From assembly GCF_026914185.1 (NCBI RefSeq), contig NC_070560.1, positions 2,471,501 to 2,535,500 on the forward strand: 64,000 nt of DNA, read 5' to 3'. Of the stretch, positions 56,291 to 64,000 are shown piece after piece; position 1 is the first letter of the stretch; each line of letters starts with the position of its first letter. The notes under the pieces were generated by a model. It was not told where the DNA came from and did not search any database. It saw only the letters and a list, made by a program, of their open reading frames with translations. This DNA is from Puccinia triticina (Eukaryota; Basidiomycota; Pucciniomycetes; Pucciniales; Pucciniaceae). A program made the position numbers and the translations under genes.

Positions 56291-56689
56291 CAAACGGCGG
56301 AATAGCTTAATCGGCAAGCTTCACAATTGCATGGGCACTCCGGTCGCATGGCCTTGCTTCAAGCCTGTACTTTTCAAGTGATACCAAACTGTTATCCACT
56401 ATAACAGGTTATACGACACCATGGGATACAGTAAACAAGACTCCATACTATGGAGTACTTGTGTCAACATGGACGGATGCGTCAAAAGATATGGAATATG
56501 GTTTTACACCAGATGACAGACTTGGAAATTACATTTCTTATTACCGGTCAATGAGATGGATGGAGGATGAGAAAAAATAGTACAAAGATAGGGGCAGCTT
56601 CGGCAATCTCAGAAATGAAAACTAGAGGAAAAAAGGTTCACAAACTCAGACGGCAGATTGATTTTAAAAAAGTCCCCACCAAAAGTCCA
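56291..56689. other. Original upstream region of the DUF6589 gene, displaced by copia
   Basis: No gene seen. Before the copia insertion this sequence directly adjoined the DUF6589 5' region and so probably held its promoter. Confidence 0.4.
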
Positions 56690-56784
56690 AATTCTCTACC
56701 CCCGCGGGGTTGACATAGCCCGTAAGTCCCTCCTTCAGAGGACGCTTTGCTCCCCCGAGGAGGAGGGAATTAGCTAAGTTAGGT
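56690..56784 (-). repeat. Right TIR of the Academ-like element
   Basis: Inverted partner of 42840-42937. The shared core GGGACTTA(C/T)GxGCTATGTC is almost identical. Confidence 0.75.
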
Positions 56785-56888
56785 GTTGGCCGTCCAATTG
56801 ACAACCGTTAAAGCTTTACCAGGCTCATAACCCTCCCTTTTTTCCTCATTATTTGTTTGTAATTCCCAACATATACACAATACACTTA

Positions 56889-57274
56889 GGCTTTGTTTGG
56901 AGCCAATATAAATATAGGTGATATAATCATTGGTTAATTCAATGCAAGCTACAAAACTCAACATAAAGCCTCCAAATATCTTTTCTAGGCAACCTACAAT
57001 ACTGGTCTCTTCAATTATGAAGTCAGATTCAACTGATTCAGCCATATTCAGTACTGTAGTACCATTATATTGCTTTTGACCAAAACAAAGCAATATAATG
57101 GTATTATGGTGCTGAAGATGGCTGAATCAGTTAAATCTGACTTCACAGTTGATGAGAACATTACTGTAGGCTTCCTACAAAAAAAAATTGGATTCTTTAT
57201 GTCGAGTTTTGTATTTTTTATTGAATTTACAAGTGATTATATCACCTATATTTATATTGGCTCCAAACGGGGCC
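56889..57274. mobile_element. Palindromic Harbinger-type MITE (386 bp)
   Basis: Ends GGCTTTGTTTGGAGCCAATA and inverted GGCCCCGTTTGGAGCCAATA. TTA duplicated on both sides (56886-56888, 57275-57277). The two arms are inverted copies over most of their length, centre near 57080. Shares the AGGTGATATAATCA core with 4862-5256 and the GGCC-TGTTTGG end style with 1739-7996. Confidence 0.85.
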
Positions 57275-57277
57275 TTA

Positions 57278-57815
57278 ATCTTTGTTATGTTTCTGTACAT
57301 TTTTCTTCATTGTGCTCGCCTATTATTTTAGCTTACATGCACTGGAGATCTTACGTTACTAAAAGTTTATGTTTAAGGGAAATGCATGAATTTCAGCAAT
57401 GGAGATGGAACAATCTAGATTGACTTGTTGATCATTTAAAATCCAAACTAAAATGAAAAGGAGAAGACATAATGATGCTGGTAGTCGAGATAGAAAAAAT
57501 CCGGGTCTGGACATGTATAAAGCTATTTCAATGTATGATAATTTTCTACGCAGTAAGTAGGGAGAGCTATGACAACATCAAAATTTTAATGCATGTAAGT
57601 TTGGTGGTATTATCTAAGAAGTGATCCCTAGTATGCTTGTCGACTGCGAGAAAAGTTGGTAATTGGGCTGAAGAAAGGGAAAAGTGGATGGGGATATAGG
57701 TGGACGTTGTCGCTATGAGTTCAGGGAGATCTGGTATCGTCCGCAAGAAAACTTGATAGTAACAGTAATTCCAAGGAGATTTTGCGAGGCGGGCTGTTGT
57801 AGTATGCGTCCCGGT
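57278..57815. other. Downstream flank of the secreted-protein gene
   Basis: AT-rich, no gene visible. Presumed 3' flank of the gene at 57816-58256. Confidence 0.35.
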
Positions 57816-58256
57816 TTAACGGTATGATGATGATGATGTTCCCTGGTCCAATCCGAGAAAGTCAAAGTATGGTAGTACTCTTTCCGCCTTAGGTACGTCG
57901 TATTCGGCGCCATCGACCCATTCTGTGTGGCCGGGGTGACACGATTTCGCTGTTCCATGTTTGTTTTTGCGGAATACGGGGTTCATATAGCGGTCGTCTA
58001 TGCGGGTGCCTGTAATGCAGCGGGGGCAGGCATAATACGATTTGTCCCTGTCGGCAACAGGACAACGTGATCCTTTGAGCCCTACGTATCCACAACGGTC
58101 TTGCAGTGGGAGTTTGAGGCGGATCCTGACCTCAGGAGGTAGAAGAATGGCCTTGACCTCGCACGTAGGACATCGCGGGGCAGGCCCAGGGGCGATGACC
58201 ATGGTAGAAAGGATGAGAGCCATCAACGGGCCGTAGAAAAGAATTGAGAGTTTCAT
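57816..58256 (-). CDS. Small secreted cysteine-rich protein, candidate effector (146 aa)
   Basis: ATG at 58256 is chosen because it begins a typical signal peptide: KLSILFYGPLMALILSTMV followed by a small/Pro-rich cleavage region (APGPAP). The mature part has Cys pairs CPTC and CPRC plus isolated Cys in DRCGYVGLKGSRCPV and KSCHPGHTEW, eight Cys in all, with His near the last one, so a zinc-binding or disulfide fold is possible. The frame is uninterrupted and intronless, with TATAAAA about 125 bp upstream. Size, signal and Cys content match rust secreted-effector candidates. No homologue or function is recognised. An upstream in-frame extension to 58511 reads through the promoter repeats and is not favoured. 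Confidence 0.68.
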   Translation of the reverse strand: MKLSILFYGPLMALILSTMVIAPGPAPRCPTCEVKAILLPPEVRIRLKLPLQDRCGYVGLKGSRCPVADRDKSYYACPRCITGTRIDDRYMNPVFRKNKHGTAKSCHPGHTEWVDGAEYDVPKAERVLPYFDFLGLDQGTSSSSYR

Positions 58257-58380
58257 GTGTGCCGGTTGAGCAGCTTTGAACTGGCGAAGACTTTCTTTAA
58301 GGGTATGTAGAGTGCTGATGTGTGCGATGGTGTCTTGCTGATGTGGGGAGTGATATCTGCGAGCCAGGCACGATGTGGTT

Positions 58381-58387
58381 TTATACC
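58381..58387 (-). promoter_or_regulatory. TATA box of the secreted-protein gene
   Basis: TATAAAA on the minus strand inside GGGTATAAAACCACATCG, about 125 bp before ATG 58256. Confidence 0.55.
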
Positions 58388-58423
58388 CTGCCGTCATGAC
58401 AAGCAACAGACCCGGAGAAACCA

Positions 58424-58745
58424 CCCACCGGTACGGAACAACCGAACAACCACTAGACAGGCTTAGCTTCAAACCGAAGACATTGACTACCCACCGGTAC
58501 GGAACAACCAAACGGGCTTAGTTTCAAGCCGAAGAAGTTGACAACCCACCGGCACGGAACAACCAGACGTAGCTTCAAACCAATGACATTGCGAGCGTTT
58601 CCTGAAGATTGTATGTAGCCGAGTGCACCTGGCTGTACTTGTCGCCGACTCCATAGGAATTACTCCTACATCTAAGCCTGTTACTCGTCATAAGCTCCAA
58701 CAGCTTCACCGCCTACCGGTACAGAACAACCCAACGGGCTTAGCC
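58424..58745. repeat. Upstream repeats CACCGGTACGGAACAACC
   Basis: Four copies (near 58427, 58491, 58547, 58709), each usually followed by GGCTTAG(C/T)TTCAAACCGAAG. Located directly upstream of the TATA box, so they may be regulatory sites or a decayed tandem array. Confidence 0.6.
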
Positions 58746-58915
58746 CGAAACTGACGGTTTCTGAGACAAGCAGGAACAGACGGGCAAGGCCGGCTTCACT
58801 GGCGGGCTTAGCTTCAAACTGAAGAAATTGTGAGGGCCCAATTATAAACAGTTATTGGAATTTTATTCAAAAAAATCCAAATTCATTCAAAACTTTTTTT
58901 GTCTGGGTTTTTTTT

Positions 58916-60121
58916 ATGTACCGATTCAAAAATAGCCCAATTCTTAGTTTGGTTTTTAACACGGCGCTGATCACCAGGAAAAGTATTGACTCGTCTCTCA
59001 TTCCTTTGCTTGACGCAGGCAAGGCCGCTCTCACGGCTACAACCCTTAAAAGTACTGCCTGGAACGACGAGACCATTGCTACCCTGGTCAAAAAGCACTT
59101 AGCCGCGGAGAAGGCTGGCGACAACGAAGCTTCAGACCTCTATTTTGCGATGTTCAAGTCCCTGATGTCGGCAAGACCTCCGTTGCAAGCGACCTTAAAC
59201 CCTGTGCCCGCCTCGGCCGAAGACCTTAGCAGTAAGACGCGCCCTAAGAAGCCAGTCAATCCTGACCCTTACGCCAAATACGCACTTATTCCAAAGTACC
59301 ATGAAGACGAAGAAAACCATTCTGATGGTGAATCCGTTGTTGGGGATATCCAATTCAACACTGAAGCCGTACCTAGACATGATAAAATGGGGTTCACCCC
59401 TTATTTCAATAAAAACATCAGAGAACTCAAGGGACCCATCCCCTTAACGATCTTCAATAAAGCCTGGAAGAACTGTGCAATACTTTACTATGCAGAAAAA
59501 AGGTCGAAATTTGAAGACTCATCCTCTGACCGGAACCACTACACGGGCTATCCGTACCCGTCCGAGTGGACCCAGTCGTTCAGTGATTGGACTTCCAACC
59601 ATCAAAACTTTTATTCGACCCTCAAAGTCAAATACAATTTCAAGCGCATGGCCAACTGGCTCCTTGCCCATAAGGCAAATGCAGATGCAATTCTTGCCAA
59701 GGACGGCTTCATGGTTGCCCTCCATTACAACATTCAAGTCCAAACAAAAGCCTTTGCACATTGTGTGGCATTGGCAGATGGTTCTCAGTTGGTTGCAAAT
59801 ATCTCAGTGTTCCGTAGCAAAATCGCCCACTCGTGCTACGCCACGGCCAGGAAGTTTGATGAACTCGACTTCACAGACAATCCGTATGCGGAAAATGGCA
59901 CTTGAGCTCATTGGGACCCAACGACCGGTGCTCCAAAGACTGAGAAAAAGCAAGCTGTTGCTAAAGCCTCTAACGTTGCTAGTACGTCCGGTTCGGCATC
60001 CCTCCCGGCGAAACCCACCGGTAGCAGAGCCCCGAAGGGCAGCGGGTACAAAGGCAACAACTTTGATCCCAACCATTCTGCAAAACAAAGTGCCCAAGGG
60101 ATGGCGAAGATTGCCCAGTAG
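58916..60121 (+). pseudogene. Rust-type ORF of unknown function (one TGA)
   Basis: The frame runs from about 58916 (KSIDSSLIPLLDAGKAALTA), through helical sequence, an acidic stretch, and a conserved-looking core (FNKAWKNCAILYYAEKRSK; HYTGYPYPSEWTQSFSDWTS; ELDFTDNPYAENGT), to TGA 59903-59905, then continues in frame (AHWDPTTGAPKTEKKQ; GYKGNNFDPNHSAKQ) to TAG at 60119-60121. I remember similar proteins as a repeated family in rusts and other basidiomycetes, often near transposons, but cannot give a function. The stop again follows T and relatives have Arg/Glu there. No start signals examined give certainty about the N-terminus. Confidence 0.55.
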
Positions 60122-60415
60122 GCTCTATTCCTCTCTTCCTTCCGCTAAGCGTTGGATAAACGAATCATCCCTTCCCCCTCCCCTCTTCCAATTCGGGTCA
60201 GCCACATGGGCACCAAAACATCCCTTCCCGCGGTACACAACACTATCACTCCATTTTTTTGTTGTCTTGCTCCGCAAGTTCCGCTGTGCTCCTTTTTCCC
60301 TAGTCTTGTTATCTTTCTTTACGGGAATTTACCTTTTCTAACCAATGAAATAAACCATCCCTACACTCTGTTTAGTGAACACCCTGAACAGACCCTATCC
60401 GGTGTGGTGTTCATA

Positions 60416-60453
60416 TTGAGGTCGCTGGTTCGATCCCGGCTCGGGGGACCAAA
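60416..60453 (+). repeat. 38-bp tRNA-Tyr 3' sequence next to the left LTR
   Basis: T-arm (GCTGGTTCGATCCCGGC), acceptor strand and CCA of a tRNA, identical over 38 bp to 63543-63580. It lies outside the left LTR, where ordinary flanking DNA would be expected. Confidence 0.65.
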
Positions 60454-61178
60454 TGTGGAACTCCTACCGTGCCAGGCGGTAGGCAGAGCGTTGAGGGGAT
60501 GGGTGCTGTTGAGGCTGCCCTCAAGGTGGTCCGGCAAATGAGATGTGGATCGAAAAGTGATAGCGTTGGGGGGGGATTTTTGAGAGACGACAGGGATGGA
60601 ATACCGTCGGCGGTGGTTGGTTTGTTGAGGATCAGATGATGATGATGGATCAGGATCAGGGATAAAGAATCAGGAATAGTGCTGGGGATACTGCCAGCGG
60701 ATCAGAAAAGGGTGATGGAAAATCTTGTGGATCAGAGCAAGTCCCATGCCGTCCCATCCTCCAAGTTTGAACTCAAACTTGGACTCTGGGGAGTGACATG
60801 TCACAGGACATGTCATCACATCCCTAACTACAAAACAAAACCACAAGGAAAGAAAAGAAAACAAAACTCAACAAACAACAAGCAGAAGAAAAGAATAAAC
60901 AAAGCTTAAAGAGGAAACCAAACAGGATAAAGTGAAGAAATAAAACATCATAATAAACCCACATAGTACATGTGTTAGGACCAAGAAATGAAAAGAGAAA
61001 CTGGGAGGGATCCAGAATCTTGAAGCTGTGAGAAAGTGAGAGAAGGGATCATCTTGAGGATGAATCTTGAGGGATCTTGATAATCTTAAGGCTGAAGGGT
61101 TTTGCTGGTGAGATTGCTGATCTTTCTGACTTGATGATTTTGATGCTCTTGTCAGCCTCTACCAGTATGACCACCACA
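60454..61178 (-). repeat. Left LTR (3' LTR)
   Basis: 725 bp. The first 420 bp are repeated from 63581 with very few differences (for example CTACCGTGCC/CTACTGTGCC). Confidence 0.75.
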
Positions 61179-61347
61179 TCCACCCACCATTTGCAGACTG
61201 TCCCTAGTCTGCTCCTTCCACCACACCAGCCTGAGAACTGAAAAAAAGAAGAAGAAAAGAGATTCCCGCCAGGCTCACATATGTGGCAAATGTGATGTTT
61301 TCAAAACAATGATAGTAGCTACCCGAGGTGCATACACATGGGAGGAC

Positions 61348-62599
61348 TTACTTCTGTACTCCTATGCCTCCACAAGGAACCTGTAAATACCATCCTTCAT
61401 TCTCATCAAAATGCAACAAACCTAGTTTACTCTCATTGCGGAGGGGATCGGAGATCAAAGCTGACGGTAGTTTATCCTCATTGCGGAGGCGGATAGGAGA
61501 CGGGGAGAGAGCCCGAGAATTGCTTGGATGATCAGAAAAATATTGGGAAGACTTAGATTGATCAACTTGATGCTTGGAGGAAGGTTGAGGAAAAATCAAA
61601 CGGGAGGATCGAGAATCTAGTTTAACCTCATCTCGGAGGCGGATCGGTGTCGGAGAATCTAGTTTAACCTCATCTCGGAGGCTGTCGGAACCAGGAATCG
61701 GAAAAGATAGTTTAACCTCATCTCGGAGGGTGTCGGAACCAGGAATCGGAAAAGATAGTTTAACCTCATCTCGGAGGGTTTCGGAACCAGGAATTGGGAG
61801 GAGATGGAGCCGCCAGATCTTGACACGTGCCAGCAAATGAAGACAAAATTGAATCAGAACCTTCATTGTCCGCATCAAAATCAGAATCTTCTGCTGCAGA
61901 AATAGGAAAAGCCTTCCAACAAAGTTGAGACTGCTTCTTCCTACCCTCCACCCGGGTGGGGGAAGTAGTATGAAGTTTGGAAACAGAAAGGCCTGGAACC
62001 AAGAGATTTGCAATCTTCCTAAGAACGGAGTCCACCGCCGTGGCAGACCCAAAAACATTTGGCGATGAAAATTGATCAGATGACTGGAGTGCAGACTGGC
62101 TCGACTCGGAGGTAGGTGTTTTGTGGAGTGGATGATAAGGATCAGACCGGGGAGCCGACGCAGCTCGGGAGGACTTCGAGTGCACTGGCGGATACCACGG
62201 CTTAAAAGAGACACAACTAGACTGATGTAGCCCGTATAGAGGACGGCCGGAGGGACTTGAGGCTTGAAAGGACTTCACAACGCTGCGTATTGGTCGGCTA
62301 GGATCGAAAGGTATCAAAGCGCCTGTCGGAAGGAAATAATTCTGCCCTATCTGCTTGACAAGGCGGATGTTTTTGTCATTTCTGAGCACGTAACAGTGGG
62401 CTGTACCATGGCCTTTGCCATGAAAATAATAACAGATCAACGGTCGCCGAATGACAGAGGTGGAGGTGTGATACTTCTTCAGCAATCGCTCCTCACACAA
62501 CTGGAGCATCCTAGCAACCTCGTCCAAAGTAACGGAATCCAGCGATGCGGCCGAAAGGTCCTTCGGCGAAATCTCTCCGGCGTCCTGGGGCGAAGCCAT
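61348..62599 (-). CDS. Gag-like ORF, two overlapping frames, with LRDEVKL repeats
   Basis: Frame 62599-61766 starts ASPQDAGEISPKDL, has DEVARMLQLCEERLLKKYH and a degenerate knuckle CYYFHGKGHGTAHC, and ends soon after SFAGTCQDLAAPSPP. The overlapping frame 62214-61348 takes over with five copies of LRDEVKL or close variants in a 16-residue (48-bp) repeat and ends NEGWYLQVPCGGIGVQK. A frameshift, programmed or mutational, would join them. The Gag assignment rests on the knuckle and the element context. Confidence 0.5.
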
Positions 62600-63147
62600 G
62601 TCGAGGCGTCCTTTGGGTGAGTCGGTTTGTACGAGTCCTTAAGCAAGCTCCTAAGATAAGGGTGGGCTGTCTGAAAACGATCGTGGCTCTGTCGGGCGTC
62701 AGAACGAAAGGACAAAGGCCAGAACGGCTCTATAGACGACTTCCAAAACTTCCGACAACAAGATTCCCCCACCGGGGAGGTATACCAGCTGGAGGGCCCT
62801 TCAAACAACGGGAGGGACTCGAGAGGCCGTTTGAGATGATCGGCAGGGCCAATCGAGGCTTGATAGATGATCTGTGGGCTCGGTTGCCTCCTGAGGCCGG
62901 TGGACAGGTCTTCAGGCTATCTGGTCGTTTGGTTCCTGCAACCAAAAGGAAGGTGAGGGGCGAGGCCGCGAGCGATCCGTCTAGGGGCAATCAAGTGGAC
63001 TTCTACAGGTCAGCGGAGGAAGGAGAGCCAAAAGATTGTTCCGGTCTGGCTATTCGTGCTTTCCAATCGGTCGACCACGCAGAAGAACAGATAGAGATCG
63101 AGATCGAAATCAAAGAGATGCAATCTGAACAATCGGCCTGGGCTTGA
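62545..63147 (+). other. Long antisense ORF in the LTR element
   Basis: 200-codon frame opposite to Gag. Part of it reads like a real protein (IGRANRGLIDDLWARLPPEA; DFYRSAEEGEPKDCSGLAIR). No TATA, intron or family seen, and the other strand is also fairly open, so it may be chance. Confidence 0.25.
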
Positions 63148-63521
63148 TCTTCTGAGTTTGTTTGGGTCCTGAAACAATCTCGGACCAATCCTCAAACGAC
63201 GAGCTCTGCGAGGATGGAAGGAAGAACCCGGGAACCTAGACGAGGATGAAGGAGAGCGTGGCAAGGCTCACGTGTGTGGCTGAAGTGATGCTTTGACGAT
63301 GTGTAGCGATACCCTTGGAGGTGCACGACTGGAAAGGACTTACTTCTAGTCTTCCAGTCCTCCACGAAATCCACAAAGCGCCTACTGCGCCTGAGCCGAA
63401 ATGCCTGAGAGGCGAAAAGGAAAAGAAGATCGGGGGAAAGAGCACCGGAGCAGGAACAAGCAAAGATCAATGATAGGAATCAAAAGAGAGAGCGCCTCAA
63501 CCGCCGATCGTCTCTAAATCC

Positions 63522-63578
63522 GTAAGGGCGAGACTGTAAATCTTGAGGTCGCTGGTTCGATCCCGGCTCGGGGGACCA
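63522..63578 (+). other. Copy of mature tRNA-Tyr (GTA) 3' two thirds; primer-site region
   Basis: Anticodon stem-loop CGAGA-CTGTAAA-TCTTG (GTA at 63536-63538), variable loop, T-arm and acceptor strand ending ACCA. The D-arm and 5' acceptor half are absent. CCA is present and there is no intron 3' of the anticodon, so the source is mature tRNA rather than a tRNA gene. Complementary on the minus strand to a tRNA primer directly inside the right LTR. Confidence 0.65.
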
Positions 63579-63580
63579 AA

Positions 63581-64000
63581 TGTGGAACTCCTACTGTGCC
63601 AGGCGGTAGGCAGAGCGTTGAGGGGATGGGTGCTGTTGAGGCTGCCCTTGAGGTGGTCCGGCAAATGAGATGTGGATCGAAAAGTGATAGCGTTGGGGGG
63701 GGATTTTTGAGAGACGACAGGGATGGAATACCGTCGGCGGTGGTTGGTTTGTTGAGGATCAGATGATGATGATGGATCAGGATCAGGGATAAAGAATCAG
63801 GAATAGTGCTGGGGATACTGCCAGCGGATCAGAAAAGGGTGATGGAAAATCTTGTGGATCAGAGCAAGTCCCATGCCGTCCCATCCTCCAAGTTTGAACT
63901 CAAACTTGGACTCTGGGGAGTGACATGTCACAGGACATGTCATCACATCCCTAACTACAAAACAAAACCACAAGGAAAGAAAAGAAAACAAAACTCAACA
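63581..64000 (-). repeat. Right LTR (5' LTR), truncated by window end
   Basis: Direct repeat of 60454 onward, TGTGGAACTCC start, continues to the last base. Confidence 0.8.

Larger units (their letters stand above)
42840..56784. mobile_element. 13.9-kb TIR transposon with helicase and DUF6589 genes (Academ-like)
   Basis: About 95-100 bp at each end are inverted copies: CCCTAACTTAACTAAGTCCC at left, ACCTAACTTAGCTAATTCCC inverted at right, and both reach GGCTATGTCAACCCCGCGG-type sequence. GTTGG flanks both sides (42835-42839, 56785-56789). Inside are a RecQ-like SF2 helicase on the plus strand and a DUF6589 protein on the minus strand, converging. DNA transposons that encode a transposase plus an SF2 helicase are known in fungi and animals as AcademH. 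Assigning this one to AcademH with DUF6589 as transposase is my inference. Two later insertions (43270-45410; 51326-56285) account for about 7 kb. Confidence 0.7.
60454..64000 (-). mobile_element. LTR element with Gag-like ORF, cut by window end
   Basis: LTR 60454-61178 (TGTGGAACTCC...GACCACCACA) and a second copy from 63581 onward that matches until the sequence ends. On the minus strand a purine tract (GGTGGGTGGA) adjoins the left LTR and a tRNA-complementary site adjoins the right one. The 2.4-kb interior has a Gag-like ORF but no RT or integrase, so the element is non-autonomous or deleted. Confidence 0.72.

Noticed and set aside
63482..63578. A functional tRNA-Tyr gene
   Set aside because: The 5' acceptor strand and D-arm are missing, CCA is encoded, and it abuts an LTR at the primer-site position.
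1..64000. CRISPR arrays, rRNA genes, bacterial operons
   Set aside because: Direct repeats present are tandem minisatellites or LTRs without spacers; introns and element types are eukaryotic; no rRNA-like sequence seen.

Overview
The window is gene-poor, repeat-dense eukaryotic DNA that fits a rust fungus (Pucciniomycotina, Pucciniales; closest in style to Puccinia or Austropuccinia). Supporting signs are short introns of about 50-125 nt with CTNAC/T-type branch sites and T-rich acceptors, rust-type hAT, DUF6589 and gag-like protein families, GCTAACGC/GCGCTGCG foldback repeats, and inactivating mutations in the TCG to TTG context reported for RIP-like mutation in Pucciniomycotina. The species call is inference. 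No rRNA gene, intact tRNA gene or CRISPR array was seen.

Layout. 1-639: hAT transposase fragment. 1208-1661: foldback MITE. 1739-7996: element with PIF/Harbinger-like ends (39-bp TIR, TAA duplication) carrying broken host genes (LRR-like protein; 2-dehydropantoate 2-reductase) and two smaller inverted-repeat elements. 9293-21853: young, nearly intact Ty3/gypsy element on the minus strand (LTRs differ at 5 bases plus one A). Between its protease and reverse transcriptase lies a plus-strand gene with its own TATA box and seven in-frame introns. 22669-30288: a solo-LTR-like repeat split by a 6.9-kb hAT element, which is itself split by a 3.2-kb gag-only LTR retrotransposon. 30780-35400: foldback elements, a second solo LTR with a hAT-type MITE inside, 21-bp tandem arrays and a small MITE. 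35450-42830: low-coding DNA with local duplications, ending in a decayed gamma-tubulin complex component 2 (SPC97/GCP2) pseudogene. 42840-56784: a 13.9-kb TIR element with a RecQ-like helicase (plus) and a DUF6589 protein (minus), resembling helicase-bearing Academ (AcademH) transposons. It is interrupted by a Harbinger-like element (43270-45410) and a Ty1/copia element (51326-56285). 56889-57274: palindromic Harbinger-type MITE. 57816-58256: the best candidate for a functioning host gene, a small secreted Cys-rich protein (candidate effector) with a TATA box and a repeat-bearing upstream region. 58916-60121: broken rust-type ORF. 60454 to window end: gag-bearing LTR element flanked by a copy of mature tRNA-Tyr.

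How it fits together. Most genes belong to mobile elements and most are dead or nearly so. All nine in-frame TGA lesions I found are preceded by T, as expected from TCGA to TTGA. Three conserved catalytic or motif positions (helicase DEAH box, helicase motif VI arginine, hAT catalytic Asp) look like the complementary CGA to CAA change. The only difference I see between the two LTRs of the gag-only element is also TCG versus TTG. The main exceptions to decay are the seven-intron antisense gene inside the Ty3 element and the secreted-protein gene at 57.8-58.3 kb.
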